A stretch of 64,000 nucleotides of DNA from Ginsengibacter hankyongi (GTDB lineage: Bacteria; Bacteroidota; Bacteroidia; Chitinophagales; Chitinophagaceae), in contig NZ_VYQF01000001.1 of NCBI RefSeq assembly GCF_008710285.1, positions 930,001-994,000 of the forward strand, read 5' to 3'. The position numbers and the translations under genes were made by a program. The notes beneath the pieces are model-generated. The model was not told the origin of the DNA, did not search any database, and was given only the letters and a program-made list of their open reading frames with translations. Shown piece by piece: positions 43,768 through 52,525 of the stretch; within the stretch, counting starts at the first letter, position 1, and each line of letters starts with the position of its first letter.

Positions 43768-46700
43768 TTAGAAGCCGAGATTTAAACCAAACGTATAGAG
43801 TGTGTAGGGAACATCATCTATATAGGTACTTGAATTGTATTCGGGATCAAGGCTTTTATATTTAGTAAAGACAAAAGGATTGCTTACCTGGATGTAGATC
43901 CGCATCCGGTCAATACTAAATTTATCAAGCTTCACTTTTGGCATCGTATAACCAAGTGTAATATCAGACACTCTTAAAAAGTTTGCGTTCTGATAAGCAA
44001 TTGCATTTTTATAAGGTTGTGAAATTCCCACACCATACATATCGTTTGTCGGGTTATTTCTCGTCCAATAATTCAACACAATGTGTTCGTAGCGGCTATT
44101 GGTGTAGTCGGCCATAGTTCCTCCGCCAAATAAGTTATTTTGAAAAATTGTTCCGTTGCGATAGTACATCAGAAAAGAAAGGTCGAAATCTTTGTAATTG
44201 AAATGATTCGTCATACCAATGGTGTATTTAGGTAATTGTGTACCCAACACCTGGCGGTCATCTTTACCGGTTGAAGTTGATATCACTTCGTCGCCGTTGC
44301 TATCTATCACTTTTACCTGTCCGGGAAGCTGGTGGAAAGTTGCAGCTTGTGCACTATCGGGTATCTGCCAAATACCAGCGTATCTATAATCATAATAGGA
44401 TTTTACCGGCTTGCCCACTTCAAGTATAGTAGTACCCGAAATGATAGAGGTGACGCCATTTGCAAGAGACACTACCTTATTTTTATTTGCGGAAAAGTTG
44501 AGATTGGTTGACCACGAGAAATTTCTTGTAATTACATTTTCTGTATTTAATCCCAGTTCTATTCCTTTGTTTGAAATTTGGCCAACATTGGCAGTTACCG
44601 TTTTAAAGCCGGTAGATGTTGGAAGATTTTCCTGTAAAATCAGGTCTTTCGTATTTCTTTTATATATTTCAATTGTTGCTGAAATCCTGTTGTTGAAAAA
44701 TCCCATATCGAGGCCGAGATTCACCTCTTCACTTCTTTCCCATTTTAAGTTGCTATTGGCCAGCGTGCCGGGGGCAAACCCATTACCCACGTTTTGATTA
44801 TAACTATATATAGTATTTAAAACCTGTGCCTGGGTGCTGTATGGTGATACGTTCGCATTACCCACCTGCCCATAACTTAACCTCAATTTCAGGTTAGAGA
44901 AGATCTTGGTTTGCTCAATGAATTTTTCATCTCCGGCCCGCCATGCAAAAGCCCCTGAAGGAAAGAAGGCCCACTTATTTCTGTTAGCTAATTGGGATGC
45001 ACCATCGCCACGTCCTGTAAGGGTAAGCAGGTACTTATCATTATAAGAATAATTTATTCTTCCCATGTACGATTCCAAAGTATTTTGCTGGTAATTGCTA
45101 CTTACGGCGGTAATGTTTGAAAGTCCCGCAGTGCCTAAATTATACCATCCGGAAGCGTAGGGAAGATTTTGAACCGCAATAGAATAAGTTTCAGCGGTGT
45201 TCTTATAAGCACTTTGTAATGCGGTTACGTTCAACCTGCTTTTCCCCTGGGAATAATTATAATTTAATTGATTATCGAGGGTATAGGCTTTCAGGTCAGC
45301 GGTTGAATAAGTTGCCCTGGGAAGCTTAAGACCATTACGATCTTTTGAGTAAGTACCACGGTAATCTCCTGTCCTGGTATCAATATTCGACACTGATATA
45401 GTGGATTTAAAAGTGAGGCCTTTCATCAGGGTTATTTCTGCAAAAGCACTACCCATCTCATTTGCAGCTTTTACTTCTTCCCTGGTATTTGCAAAATCAG
45501 CTTCAACCAATGGATTTAAAACCTGGTTATCTTTAATTCCCATCCATACTGCATAGCCGTTCCATGGTCCTTCGGTAAGGTCGTAGCCATCGCTTGGGTT
45601 TACGAGGTCTTTATAATAAACCACCCCCGTAGGCCTTGCACGAAACGCAGAACGTAAAGCCTCTAACGAACCGGTGGGGTTATCATTATAATTTGCAAAT
45701 GCAGTAAATCCTATCCTTAAGAAATGATTTATTTTACTATCCAGGGCGCCATTTAAACTGTATTTCTTAAAGGTGCTATTCGGAATATTGCCATCTTCCT
45801 GGATATAACTTCCGGAAAAACGGTAAGTGGTACCAGGACTGCCACCAGTTACTGCCACAGTTGCACCCGCATTAGTGCTTGGCTTCGTTAAAAGACCTAC
45901 CCAATTGGTGGTTTGATTATTATTTATCTGGCTGAGTTCATTTGAAGAGAATGATGCCGGTGTTCCGTTATTCAAAATAACATCAGTGTACATACTTTTG
46001 TAAAACTGTTGCGCCGTTTGCATGTCGGGTAAGTGAGAAGGCCTCTTATTGCCTATATAAGAATCAAGGGTTACTTTAGGCCGGCCGCTTTTTCCTTTTT
46101 TTGAAGTGATAATAACAACGCCGTTAGCACCCCGGGATCCATAAATAGCCGTAGAGGAAGCATCTTTTAAAATATCAATACTTTCTATATCCGCAGGATT
46201 AATATCTCTTAATCTCCCGCCAACAATTCCATCTATTACCACAAGCGGTTCAGTAACACCGGTGATGGTGTTTTCTCCCCGAATATCAATACTAAAGGGC
46301 TGGCCGGGCTGGTTGTTGCCTTTGGTAATAACTACCCCAGGCACCTGCCCCTGCAATGCCTGTGTTGCATTTGTAGGGTTTGCCCTGGTGATATCAGCGG
46401 CGCCTATTATGCCAACTGCACCCGTAAGATCTTTCTTTCTTACCGTACCGTAACCGACAACTACTACGTCGCTTAGCTGTTTAACCTCTTCGGCTAACGT
46501 GATGGTAAGTGTAGTTTGTTTATTCACGGTAATTGTTTGGTCAACATAACCTGTGTGGGTTACGTTTAAAACAACTTTGCCCTGCGCCGGAATATTAAGA
46601 CTGAATCTACCATTTTGATCGGTGGTGGTTCCATTATTAGTTCCGTTTTCAACAATACTGACACCCGAAAAAGGATTGCCGGTCTTGTCATCCAATACCT

Positions 46701-46782
46701 GCCCGGTAATTTTGCGGGTTTGTGCGCTTACTGTTGAAAAAACAGCGCACATAAGCATTGATAGCAATAGAAATTTTTTCAT
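43768..46782 (-). CDS. susC: SusC/RagA-type TonB-linked outer-membrane transporter
   Basis: This is a 1004-residue protein. The ATG at 46780-46782 is preferred since the signal peptide MKKFLLLSMLMCAVFSTVSAQ starts there; the longer frame adds nine residues. A carboxypeptidase-regulatory-like domain (TRKITGQVLDDKTGNPFSG) is followed by the SusC plug signature DVVVVGYGTVRKKDLTGAV and SSTAIYGSRGANGVVIITSKKG. A 22-strand barrel then runs to a C-terminal Phe (YTLYTFGLNLGF). It imports oligosaccharides with energy from TonB-ExbBD. It heads the ~24-kb minus-strand run of PUL genes, and its promoter carries the LacI-type operator 33 bp upstream of a TAAGTTTG element. Only one susCD pair is visible in the window. 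Confidence 0.95.
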   Translation of the reverse strand: MKKFLLLSMLMCAVFSTVSAQTRKITGQVLDDKTGNPFSGVSIVENGTNNGTTTDQNGRFSLNIPAQGKVVLNVTHTGYVDQTITVNKQTTLTITLAEEVKQLSDVVVVGYGTVRKKDLTGAVGIIGAADITRANPTNATQALQGQVPGVVITKGNNQPGQPFSIDIRGENTITGVTEPLVVIDGIVGGRLRDINPADIESIDILKDASSTAIYGSRGANGVVIITSKKGKSGRPKVTLDSYIGNKRPSHLPDMQTAQQFYKSMYTDVILNNGTPASFSSNELSQINNNQTTNWVGLLTKPSTNAGATVAVTGGSPGTTYRFSGSYIQEDGNIPNSTFKKYSLNGALDSKINHFLRIGFTAFANYNDNPTGSLEALRSAFRARPTGVVYYKDLVNPSDGYDLTEGPWNGYAVWMGIKDNQVLNPLVEADFANTREEVKAANEMGSAFAEITLMKGLTFKSTISVSNIDTRTGDYRGTYSKDRNGLKLPRATYSTADLKAYTLDNQLNYNYSQGKSRLNVTALQSAYKNTAETYSIAVQNLPYASGWYNLGTAGLSNITAVSSNYQQNTLESYMGRINYSYNDKYLLTLTGRGDGASQLANRNKWAFFPSGAFAWRAGDEKFIEQTKIFSNLKLRLSYGQVGNANVSPYSTQAQVLNTIYSYNQNVGNGFAPGTLANSNLKWERSEEVNLGLDMGFFNNRISATIEIYKRNTKDLILQENLPTSTGFKTVTANVGQISNKGIELGLNTENVITRNFSWSTNLNFSANKNKVVSLANGVTSIISGTTILEVGKPVKSYYDYRYAGIWQIPDSAQAATFHQLPGQVKVIDSNGDEVISTSTGKDDRQVLGTQLPKYTIGMTNHFNYKDFDLSFLMYYRNGTIFQNNLFGGGTMADYTNSRYEHIVLNYWTRNNPTNDMYGVGISQPYKNAIAYQNANFLRVSDITLGYTMPKVKLDKFSIDRMRIYIQVSNPFVFTKYKSLDPEYNSSTYIDDVPYTLYTFGLNLGF

Positions 46783-46850
46783 AAAAAGTTTTTTTGGTGG
46801 AAAAAGCAATCTTCGTTTTTAGTACCCTTGTTGTGGTTAATTTCTGTTAA

Positions 46851-46904
46851 CAAACTTATATTTTAAACTGAACAACTCTTAATTAAGTTACGGAAACGTT
46901 TGCA
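46851..46904 (-). promoter_or_regulatory. LacI-type operator and TAnnTTTG promoter of susC
   Basis: On the minus strand the operator occupies 46891-46904 (plus strand CGGAAACGTTTGCA). TAAGTTTG, an exact TAnnTTTG match, lies at 46851-46858, with 32 bp between them. No clear TTG is seen at the usual -33 spacing, which is consistent with a promoter needing help. Transcription would start near 46845, leaving a leader of about 60 nt. The elements are identical to those before ThuA. Confidence 0.75.
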
Positions 46905-46937
46905 CGCAATTCAGGAATAGTAAGCCGTCCCTGTATT

Positions 46938-47759
46938 TCACGAATCAAACAATCCGCTATTAACATTCAAGCCGCCATCAACAGTTATGGTGGTGCCCGT
47001 TACAAATTTTGAGGCATTACTCAATAGCCACACAACAATCCCGTTCAATTCTTCCGGCTCACCAAATCTCTTAAAAGGAACTTTCTGAAGAACAGGATTT
47101 GATGGCTTTTCATTTATGGCTTTAATATCTGTATAGAAATTCCGGTTCGCATCTGTTAAAAACAGGCCCGGAACAATTGCGTTTATTCTTATCGCATCTT
47201 TATACCTGCGGCTCAGCTCAACTGCAAACCATTTTGTAAAGGACTCCACTGACGCTTTAGCCATACTGTAGCCCAGTATTTTGCCAATAGCACGCTTAGC
47301 TGCAATCGAAGAAATATTTACAATACTTCCCTTTCCTTGGTGTGAAATTGCATTACCAAAAATTTGCGTAGGTAATATCGTTCCCCACAGGTTTACATCC
47401 ATGGTTGCCTTTAAATCATCGAGGCTCATATTGAAAATATCCAATTCCTTTTCTGCTTCATCGGTCATGCTGCTTCCCGCTGCATTTACCAATCCATCTA
47501 TTTTACCATAGGTGTCTAATACAAGTTTCCGGGCATTGGTTAAATCATTTCTGTTGGTAACATCCGCACAAAGGGCAATGGCTTTTCCCCCTTCCTTATT
47601 AATTTTTGTTGCCCGTTCTTCCGCTATTGCACGATTTCTTCCTAAAATACCTACCGTTCCACCCGCTTCTGCAATGCAGTCTATAAAAGACTTCCCGAGA
47701 ATACCCGTACCACCGGTAACGACTACCACTTTACCTTCCAGTGAAAATGAATGACTCAT
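46938..47759 (-). CDS. SDR family oxidoreductase (possibly D-mannonate-type)
   Basis: This 273-residue cytoplasmic short-chain dehydrogenase has the NAD(P)-binding GGTGILG motif at about residue 16, NAAGSS, a catalytic Tyr-x-x-x-Lys as YSMAK, and the C-terminal VTGTTITVDGGLNVNSG. The GKVVVVTGGTGILGKSFIDCI opening is common in Bacteroidota SDRs of uronate pathways annotated as D-mannonate oxidoreductases. It has its own operator promoter (47898-47962) and lies between susC and lacI. It is the only evident cytoplasmic metabolic enzyme of the PUL, so the remaining steps of uronate or rhamnose catabolism must be elsewhere. The reaction is an inference; other polyol or sugar-acid substrates are possible. 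Confidence 0.8.
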   Translation of the reverse strand: MSHSFSLEGKVVVVTGGTGILGKSFIDCIAEAGGTVGILGRNRAIAEERATKINKEGGKAIALCADVTNRNDLTNARKLVLDTYGKIDGLVNAAGSSMTDEAEKELDIFNMSLDDLKATMDVNLWGTILPTQIFGNAISHQGKGSIVNISSIAAKRAIGKILGYSMAKASVESFTKWFAVELSRRYKDAIRINAIVPGLFLTDANRNFYTDIKAINEKPSNPVLQKVPFKRFGEPEELNGIVVWLLSNASKFVTGTTITVDGGLNVNSGLFDS

Positions 47760-47897
47760 TATAATTTTGTTTAAAACGGATGATCGGGCGTTTTAATTAA
47801 ACAGCCCGATTAATGGAAAATGCCAAACAATCGTCGATGAATTGAAATTGATTACTGTTGTAAACCTGAATTTTTAATCTTTTGCATGAATTTGGAT

Positions 47898-47962
47898 CAA
47901 AATTCCCGGATTCGATTGCTCCCACAGATCTTTATTTACGGAAACGTTTTCGGAAACGTGCC
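47898..47962 (-). promoter_or_regulatory. Tandem-half-site LacI-type operator and promoter of the SDR gene
   Basis: The operator at 47939-47952 reads CGGAAACGTTTTCG. It overlaps a second half-site beginning at 47951 (CGGAAACGTGCC), so the CGGAAACGT unit repeats with a 12-bp step. GAATTTTG (minus strand of 47898-47905) lies 33 bp downstream, one mismatch from TAnnTTTG. The site also sits just past the lacI stop codon. Confidence 0.68.
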
Positions 47963-48012
47963 TGTACTGCGTTTGGGGCAAACAATAGATATAATCAACA
48001 GCAAGGGAAAAA

Positions 48013-49023
48013 CTACGCCCTTGTACTTCCCCTCGGAATAAGCGTAGATTTTAAGATGATTTTTTCGTGAACATTCATCATATTTTTCTTTTCCAGGTAA
48101 CGGAATAATTGCAAGGCAGCCTGCTTTCCAATCTCGTATGCAGGCTGGGTAATAGTGGTAAGACTGGGACTCAGCAGGGACGATATTTCCAAATTGGAAA
48201 AACTGATAATTTTTAATTGCTCAGGTATTTTTATTTTAAGTCTTTCACACACATTATAACTGGCAATAGCCAGCTTTTCAACTGAAGCAAAAATACCGTC
48301 AGGCCTGTTTGGCCCTGTAAGCATCTTCGAAATTAATTCTTCATTTTCTGCATTATTATTGGTAAAACGCATTACCAGCCGCTCATCTATACTAATATGA
48401 TGTTTCTCCAGGGCAGACATATACCCTAACATTCTTTTATTGGAGATCGATAAATACCTGGACAAATCCAGGTATGCAATTTTTTTACAGCCGCAACTAA
48501 TAAGGTGCTCAGTAGCTGCAAAGCCGCTTTCATAATCGTCAGTGGTAATGTAGCTGCTTTCAATAGATTCGCATATCCTGTCAAAAAAAACGATAGGTAC
48601 ACCTTTACTTTTAAGTTCAATCAGGTGATCGTAATTATTTGTCTCCGATGAAAGAGAAATCATAATCCCGTCGACCCTGCCATTTTGCAGGTGATTGGCG
48701 AATCCTATTTCTTTCTTAATATTTTCGTGAGTAAGATAAATGAGTACGTGATAGTTTTTTTCCTGCGCCACGTATTCAATTCCATTGATAGCTAATGCAA
48801 AAAAGTTATTGGTGATTTCCGGAATTACCACTGCAATGGTCATACTTTTATGCTTTCGCAGGCTGCTAGCATAAGGGTTAGGATGGTAATTTAATTTCTC
48901 AGCCATTTCCCTCACCCTGGTTTTCGTTACATCACTTATCTCATAGCTATCTCTTAAGGCACGGGAAATTGTGCTGATAGATAAATTGAGATTTTTGGCT
49001 AGCATTTTAATATCCACACTCAT
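48013..49023 (-). CDS. LacI-family transcriptional regulator of the PUL
   Basis: This is a 336-residue protein. The ATG at 49021-49023 is chosen because the helix-turn-helix begins right after it (DIKMLAKNLNLSISTISRAL), and a longer frame from 49059 adds an unlikely tail. The hinge region KLNYHPNPYASSLRKHKS is followed by a periplasmic-binding-protein-like sensor domain (IAVVIPEITNNFFA, GRVDGIMISLS, PVVFFDR-type segment IVFFDRICESI, RPDGIFAS, TTITQPAYEIGKQAAL). LacI regulators bind palindromes with a central CG and respond to sugars. It is the only regulator in the locus, is flanked by operators at 47939 and 49212, and is the natural partner of the six matching sites. Autoregulation is likely. 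Its effector is unknown. Confidence 0.93.
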   Translation of the reverse strand: MSVDIKMLAKNLNLSISTISRALRDSYEISDVTKTRVREMAEKLNYHPNPYASSLRKHKSMTIAVVIPEITNNFFALAINGIEYVAQEKNYHVLIYLTHENIKKEIGFANHLQNGRVDGIMISLSSETNNYDHLIELKSKGVPIVFFDRICESIESSYITTDDYESGFAATEHLISCGCKKIAYLDLSRYLSISNKRMLGYMSALEKHHISIDERLVMRFTNNNAENEELISKMLTGPNRPDGIFASVEKLAIASYNVCERLKIKIPEQLKIISFSNLEISSLLSPSLTTITQPAYEIGKQAALQLFRYLEKKNMMNVHEKIILKSTLIPRGSTRA

Positions 49024-49316
49024 AAGCAATCGATGATTGAAGGTACAAAACTTAATCATGATTTATTTCTTTACCGGTTTTCTATCCGCAAAATAGAAGC
49101 AGAAATAAGTTGCAGGCATCACGGGCCGGCGCTACCAAATGCTATGCTGATAAGGCTTTTAGCGGTCGATGATTCTATTGGACCTCGAATTAAATTGCCG
49201 GAAACTATTTCCGAAAACGTTTGCGTAAATAGCTTTCGTTGAGGCTGTTTAGATCATTTGCACCAGAAATCTTTTATTTTTAAACGAGTGCCCGCCCATA
49301 AAACTGAAAAGAACAG
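49024..49316. other. Intergenic region between lacI and GH32
   Basis: This 293-bp region has no credible gene. It contains the lacI promoter region with the operator at 49212-49225. I see no TAnnTTTG element at the 32-bp spacing used elsewhere and no convincing terminator for the upstream GH32 gene. Confidence 0.5.
49212..49225. promoter_or_regulatory. LacI-type operator upstream of lacI
   Basis: The sequence CGAAAACGTTTGCG differs from the consensus by G-to-A in the left arm. It overlaps a second imperfect palindrome, CGGAAACTATTTCCG (49199-49213), which has an odd 3-base centre. The clustered half-sites before the regulator gene suggest autoregulation. Unlike at the other sites, no TAnnTTTG element is found about 32 bp downstream. 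Confidence 0.62.
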
Positions 49317-50837
49317 CTACTTCCAAATACTTTGCAGGTTTGCGTAACTCAATTTCTTAATGATGAGTTTTTCTTTTGCATGTAGGGTAATCTTATCATA
49401 AGATTTAGAGGGGAAAAATATTTCAGTCATAACCGTTAGTCCGTCATCGGCAAATAATTCAACCGAGCTTACATCTATAATCAACGATAGATTCATGCCA
49501 TTATTTTTAATGAAACGCGGTGCAACATCTCTGGCAGCGAAATCTTTTTGAAAACTTCTTTTACCTGATTTAGTTCTGTCAATAAAAAATTGGGTGTCGC
49601 TTTTATTGTAGCCAATCATTAATTGTTCTCCCATATCATTAGACAGGACCACAGAAAAATCTTCTACAGTATCCATACTTAAGTTAAGTCTGCAGGGAAA
49701 TTTTACGGCACCTGTTTTTTGATGTAGATCCAAATTCTTATCTACAACAATGTTGCTGACCGTTATTGGATGTTGTTGAATTATATTCAATTCTTTCACC
49801 GGCTCAGAAACTACCAAAATGTCTTTACCTACATGTCTCAATTTTAATTCCCGTGGTATTGTCATTGCATTTCGCCATCTAACGGTAGGAACAACATTCG
49901 CATATAACCAGTTACTCATCCACCCTAAAAATATTTTTCGGCTGCCTGTATTTGACCAGGTGATTCCGGCATAATCATCGGGGCCATAATCCAGCCATTT
50001 TGTGTTGTTATTGGACGTAGTAAATTTATTACCATCAAAAGAACCCACGAAATATTGAGCGCCCGAACCAAGGTTGGGCGCTCCCGGATTTATATTTACA
50101 ATAAGTATCCAAACCGTTTTACCATTATCGTCCAGTGCAAATAAATCGGGGCATTCCCATACGCCGCCATGTGCACCGATATGCTCTCCAAATTCACTTT
50201 CTTTTTTCCAGTTTAATAAATCAGGCGAGGAATAAAACGTTACCCTGTCCTTTGTTGCTAAGGTCATTATCCATTTTTTACCGGGCTCATACCACATCAC
50301 CTTTGGATCACGAAAATCGGTAATACCAGGATTTTTTAATACCGGGTTATGATTATATTTTTTCCATGTCTTTCCATCGTCATTACTGTAAGCAATGCTC
50401 TGGTTTTGGTAATTATTTCTATGCGCTTTTTCTCCAATTGGATCATGACTTGTAAAGATGGCTATTAGCGGAGCATGCCCGTTTTGCCCCAAACCCGAAG
50501 TATTGCTTTTATCTACCACTGCGCTTCCTGAAAAAATATACCCCAGGCTATCGGGATATAATGCAATAGGTTGCTGCTTCCAATGTATTAAATCTGTACT
50601 GGTTGCATGCCCCCAATGCATGGGTCCCCACACGGTGCTATCAGGATAATATTGAAAAAATAAATGATAAACGCCTTTGTAATACACCATCCCATTCGGG
50701 TCGTTTACCCATTTTTCTTTGGGTGAAAAATGGATTTGAGGCCTGTACATTTCATGATAAACATCTTGTGCTCTACCGGTAGATGCAAACAGGATATTTA
50801 TAAATGCTGTAAGAAAAATTAAACTGATTCGCTTCAT
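49317..50837 (-). CDS. GH32 fructosidase (levanase/inulinase/invertase type), secreted
   Basis: This is a 506-residue protein. The ATG at 50835-50837 precedes a good signal peptide (ending STGRAQ), while a longer frame from 50870 does not. The five-bladed propeller shows the nucleophile D46 in WVNDPNG, the RDP motif (TDFRDPKVMWY) and the acid Glu in WECPDLF. A C-terminal beta-sandwich covers about residues 370-506. GH32 enzymes hydrolyse beta-fructosides in sucrose, levan or inulin with retention. It lies 58 bp downstream of a sugar MFS transporter in the same direction, forming a small fructose-use unit. Exo-action is likely from the simple two-domain layout; a precise substrate cannot be fixed. 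Confidence 0.92.
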   Translation of the reverse strand: MKRISLIFLTAFINILFASTGRAQDVYHEMYRPQIHFSPKEKWVNDPNGMVYYKGVYHLFFQYYPDSTVWGPMHWGHATSTDLIHWKQQPIALYPDSLGYIFSGSAVVDKSNTSGLGQNGHAPLIAIFTSHDPIGEKAHRNNYQNQSIAYSNDDGKTWKKYNHNPVLKNPGITDFRDPKVMWYEPGKKWIMTLATKDRVTFYSSPDLLNWKKESEFGEHIGAHGGVWECPDLFALDDNGKTVWILIVNINPGAPNLGSGAQYFVGSFDGNKFTTSNNNTKWLDYGPDDYAGITWSNTGSRKIFLGWMSNWLYANVVPTVRWRNAMTIPRELKLRHVGKDILVVSEPVKELNIIQQHPITVSNIVVDKNLDLHQKTGAVKFPCRLNLSMDTVEDFSVVLSNDMGEQLMIGYNKSDTQFFIDRTKSGKRSFQKDFAARDVAPRFIKNNGMNLSLIIDVSSVELFADDGLTVMTEIFFPSKSYDKITLHAKEKLIIKKLSYANLQSIWK

Positions 50838-50895
50838 CAGAATTTTATATTTGAAACGGTGGAAAAACAAATTATTTAATTGCGCACATCTTTAA

Positions 50896-52338
50896 TTAAA
50901 CTGCTGGCATATGCGATGGATTTTTTGCTTTCATAAGTTTCGCTTCCAGCTCTTCCAACGGTACACCTTTGGTTTCGGGCATTTTAAAAATTACCCATAA
51001 TAATTGTAACACCATCATCAACGCAAAGAACAGGAAGATGGGTGCCGCACCAAATCTTGCTGCCATTATTGGAAAAATTGTTGTTATTATTGATGCCAAA
51101 ACCCAATGCGTGGTGCAACCAAGCGACTGCCCATATGCCCGAACGCTATTGGGAAATATCTCCGAAATAAATACCCAGATAACCGCGCCTTGCCCGATTG
51201 CATGAGAAGCTATAAATACAAAAAGCAATAGAGGAACCACCATACCACCTGCATGCCCTGAATAAAATGCATACGCAACGGAGGCTAATGAAATAATGTA
51301 TCCAACAGAACCTATTAACATCAGTTTCTTCCTGCCAATCCTGTCAATAAGATATAAGCCTGCCATGGTAAAAACCAGGTTTACCAGGCCGATGCCGGCG
51401 CTTTGGAGAAAGGCTGCCTGCTTGCCAATTCCCGCAAGTTCAAATACCCTTGGCGCGAAATAAATAACTGCGTTTATGCCTGACAGCTGGTTAAAGAATG
51501 CAATAAGGATTGCCAGGAAAATGGGAACGCTAAATCTCTTGGATAAAAACGCTGATAGACTCTCCTTCTGCTGTTCTTCTTCAATTTGTTTGTGCAGCGC
51601 AAGAATCGCCTCATCTACACCCTCGGGGTCACTTATTTCCAAAGTTTTGCGGGCAGTATCATAGTCGCCCCTGTGTACCATTAACCACCGTGGGCTCTCA
51701 GGAACGAAGAAAACAAGAATACAATATATTAAAGCGGGAATAGCTACAACGCCTAACATCAAACGCCAGCTTTCATCGCCTCCAACCCCTTGTAAAAGAT
51801 AATTCGAAAGATAGGCTACTAAAATTCCAAAAACAATATTGAACTGGAAGGTAGCAACTAATTTTCCCCTGTTTTTAGCCGGGGCAATTTCCGTGATATA
51901 CATTGGTGCTACCACGGAAGAGGCGCCAATTGCCAATCCCCCTAAAACGCGGAAGACCATAAAAATATAAACTCCCGGAGCAAGCGCAGAGCCAAATGCA
52001 GAGATTAAATAAAATATCCCGATCCAGAGGAGGGTTTTCTTTCTACCAAATTTAGTAGCGGGAATTCCGCCAAAGAGTGCGCCTATTACAGTGCCGTAAA
52101 GAGCGATGGCTATGGCTATTCCATGTAGTACATCACTTAATTGCCAAATCCTTTTTATATCCTGTTCGGCCCCGGAAATTACGGCCGTATCAAAACCAAA
52201 TAAAAATCCTCCGAGAGCAACTACTATGCTCCATAAAAGCAGTTTTCTGTTCATACCAGGCAATTTTGAAAGTCTAAGATATACAATCCGTTTGAGTATT
52301 TCACCAGGGCTTTTTTCCATGTATCGGGTAATGCTCAC
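50896..52338 (-). CDS. MFS sugar porter (XylE/GLUT-like)
   Basis: This 480-residue inner-membrane transporter has 12 predicted membrane segments. Sugar-porter motifs are GGFLFGFDTAVISGAE, GRKKTLL, PMYITEIAPAKNRGKLV, PESPRWLM, QLSGINAVIYFAPRVF, DRIGRKKLM and PETKGVPLEE. The protein may start at 52338 or at the internal ATG at 52252-52254 (MNRKLLLWSIV), which begins just before the first membrane helix; the choice is open. These porters are proton symporters or facilitators for hexoses and pentoses. Its partner GH32 suggests fructose or another monosaccharide freed in the periplasm. Confidence 0.92.
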   Translation of the reverse strand: MSITRYMEKSPGEILKRIVYLRLSKLPGMNRKLLLWSIVVALGGFLFGFDTAVISGAEQDIKRIWQLSDVLHGIAIAIALYGTVIGALFGGIPATKFGRKKTLLWIGIFYLISAFGSALAPGVYIFMVFRVLGGLAIGASSVVAPMYITEIAPAKNRGKLVATFQFNIVFGILVAYLSNYLLQGVGGDESWRLMLGVVAIPALIYCILVFFVPESPRWLMVHRGDYDTARKTLEISDPEGVDEAILALHKQIEEEQQKESLSAFLSKRFSVPIFLAILIAFFNQLSGINAVIYFAPRVFELAGIGKQAAFLQSAGIGLVNLVFTMAGLYLIDRIGRKKLMLIGSVGYIISLASVAYAFYSGHAGGMVVPLLLFVFIASHAIGQGAVIWVFISEIFPNSVRAYGQSLGCTTHWVLASIITTIFPIMAARFGAAPIFLFFALMMVLQLLWVIFKMPETKGVPLEELEAKLMKAKNPSHMPAV

Positions 52339-52525
52339 TGTTATATCATTGATATTTCACAGGATTATAGGTAAACGGCCCTCAATGAATTACCTGTACC
52401 CGACTTTTTTATTGAATCGTCCGCTGTTATCAACCGGTATGTTAAAAAGTTTTCACTGACCGGTTCGTTTTTGGAATTAAACATCAATAAATTTGATTTT
52501 CATCCAAAACTATTTTTTGCTGCTT

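Noticed and set aside
48426-48620. Minus-strand frame inside lacI
   Set aside because: It lies in a shifted frame of the regulator gene, which is complete and well supported.
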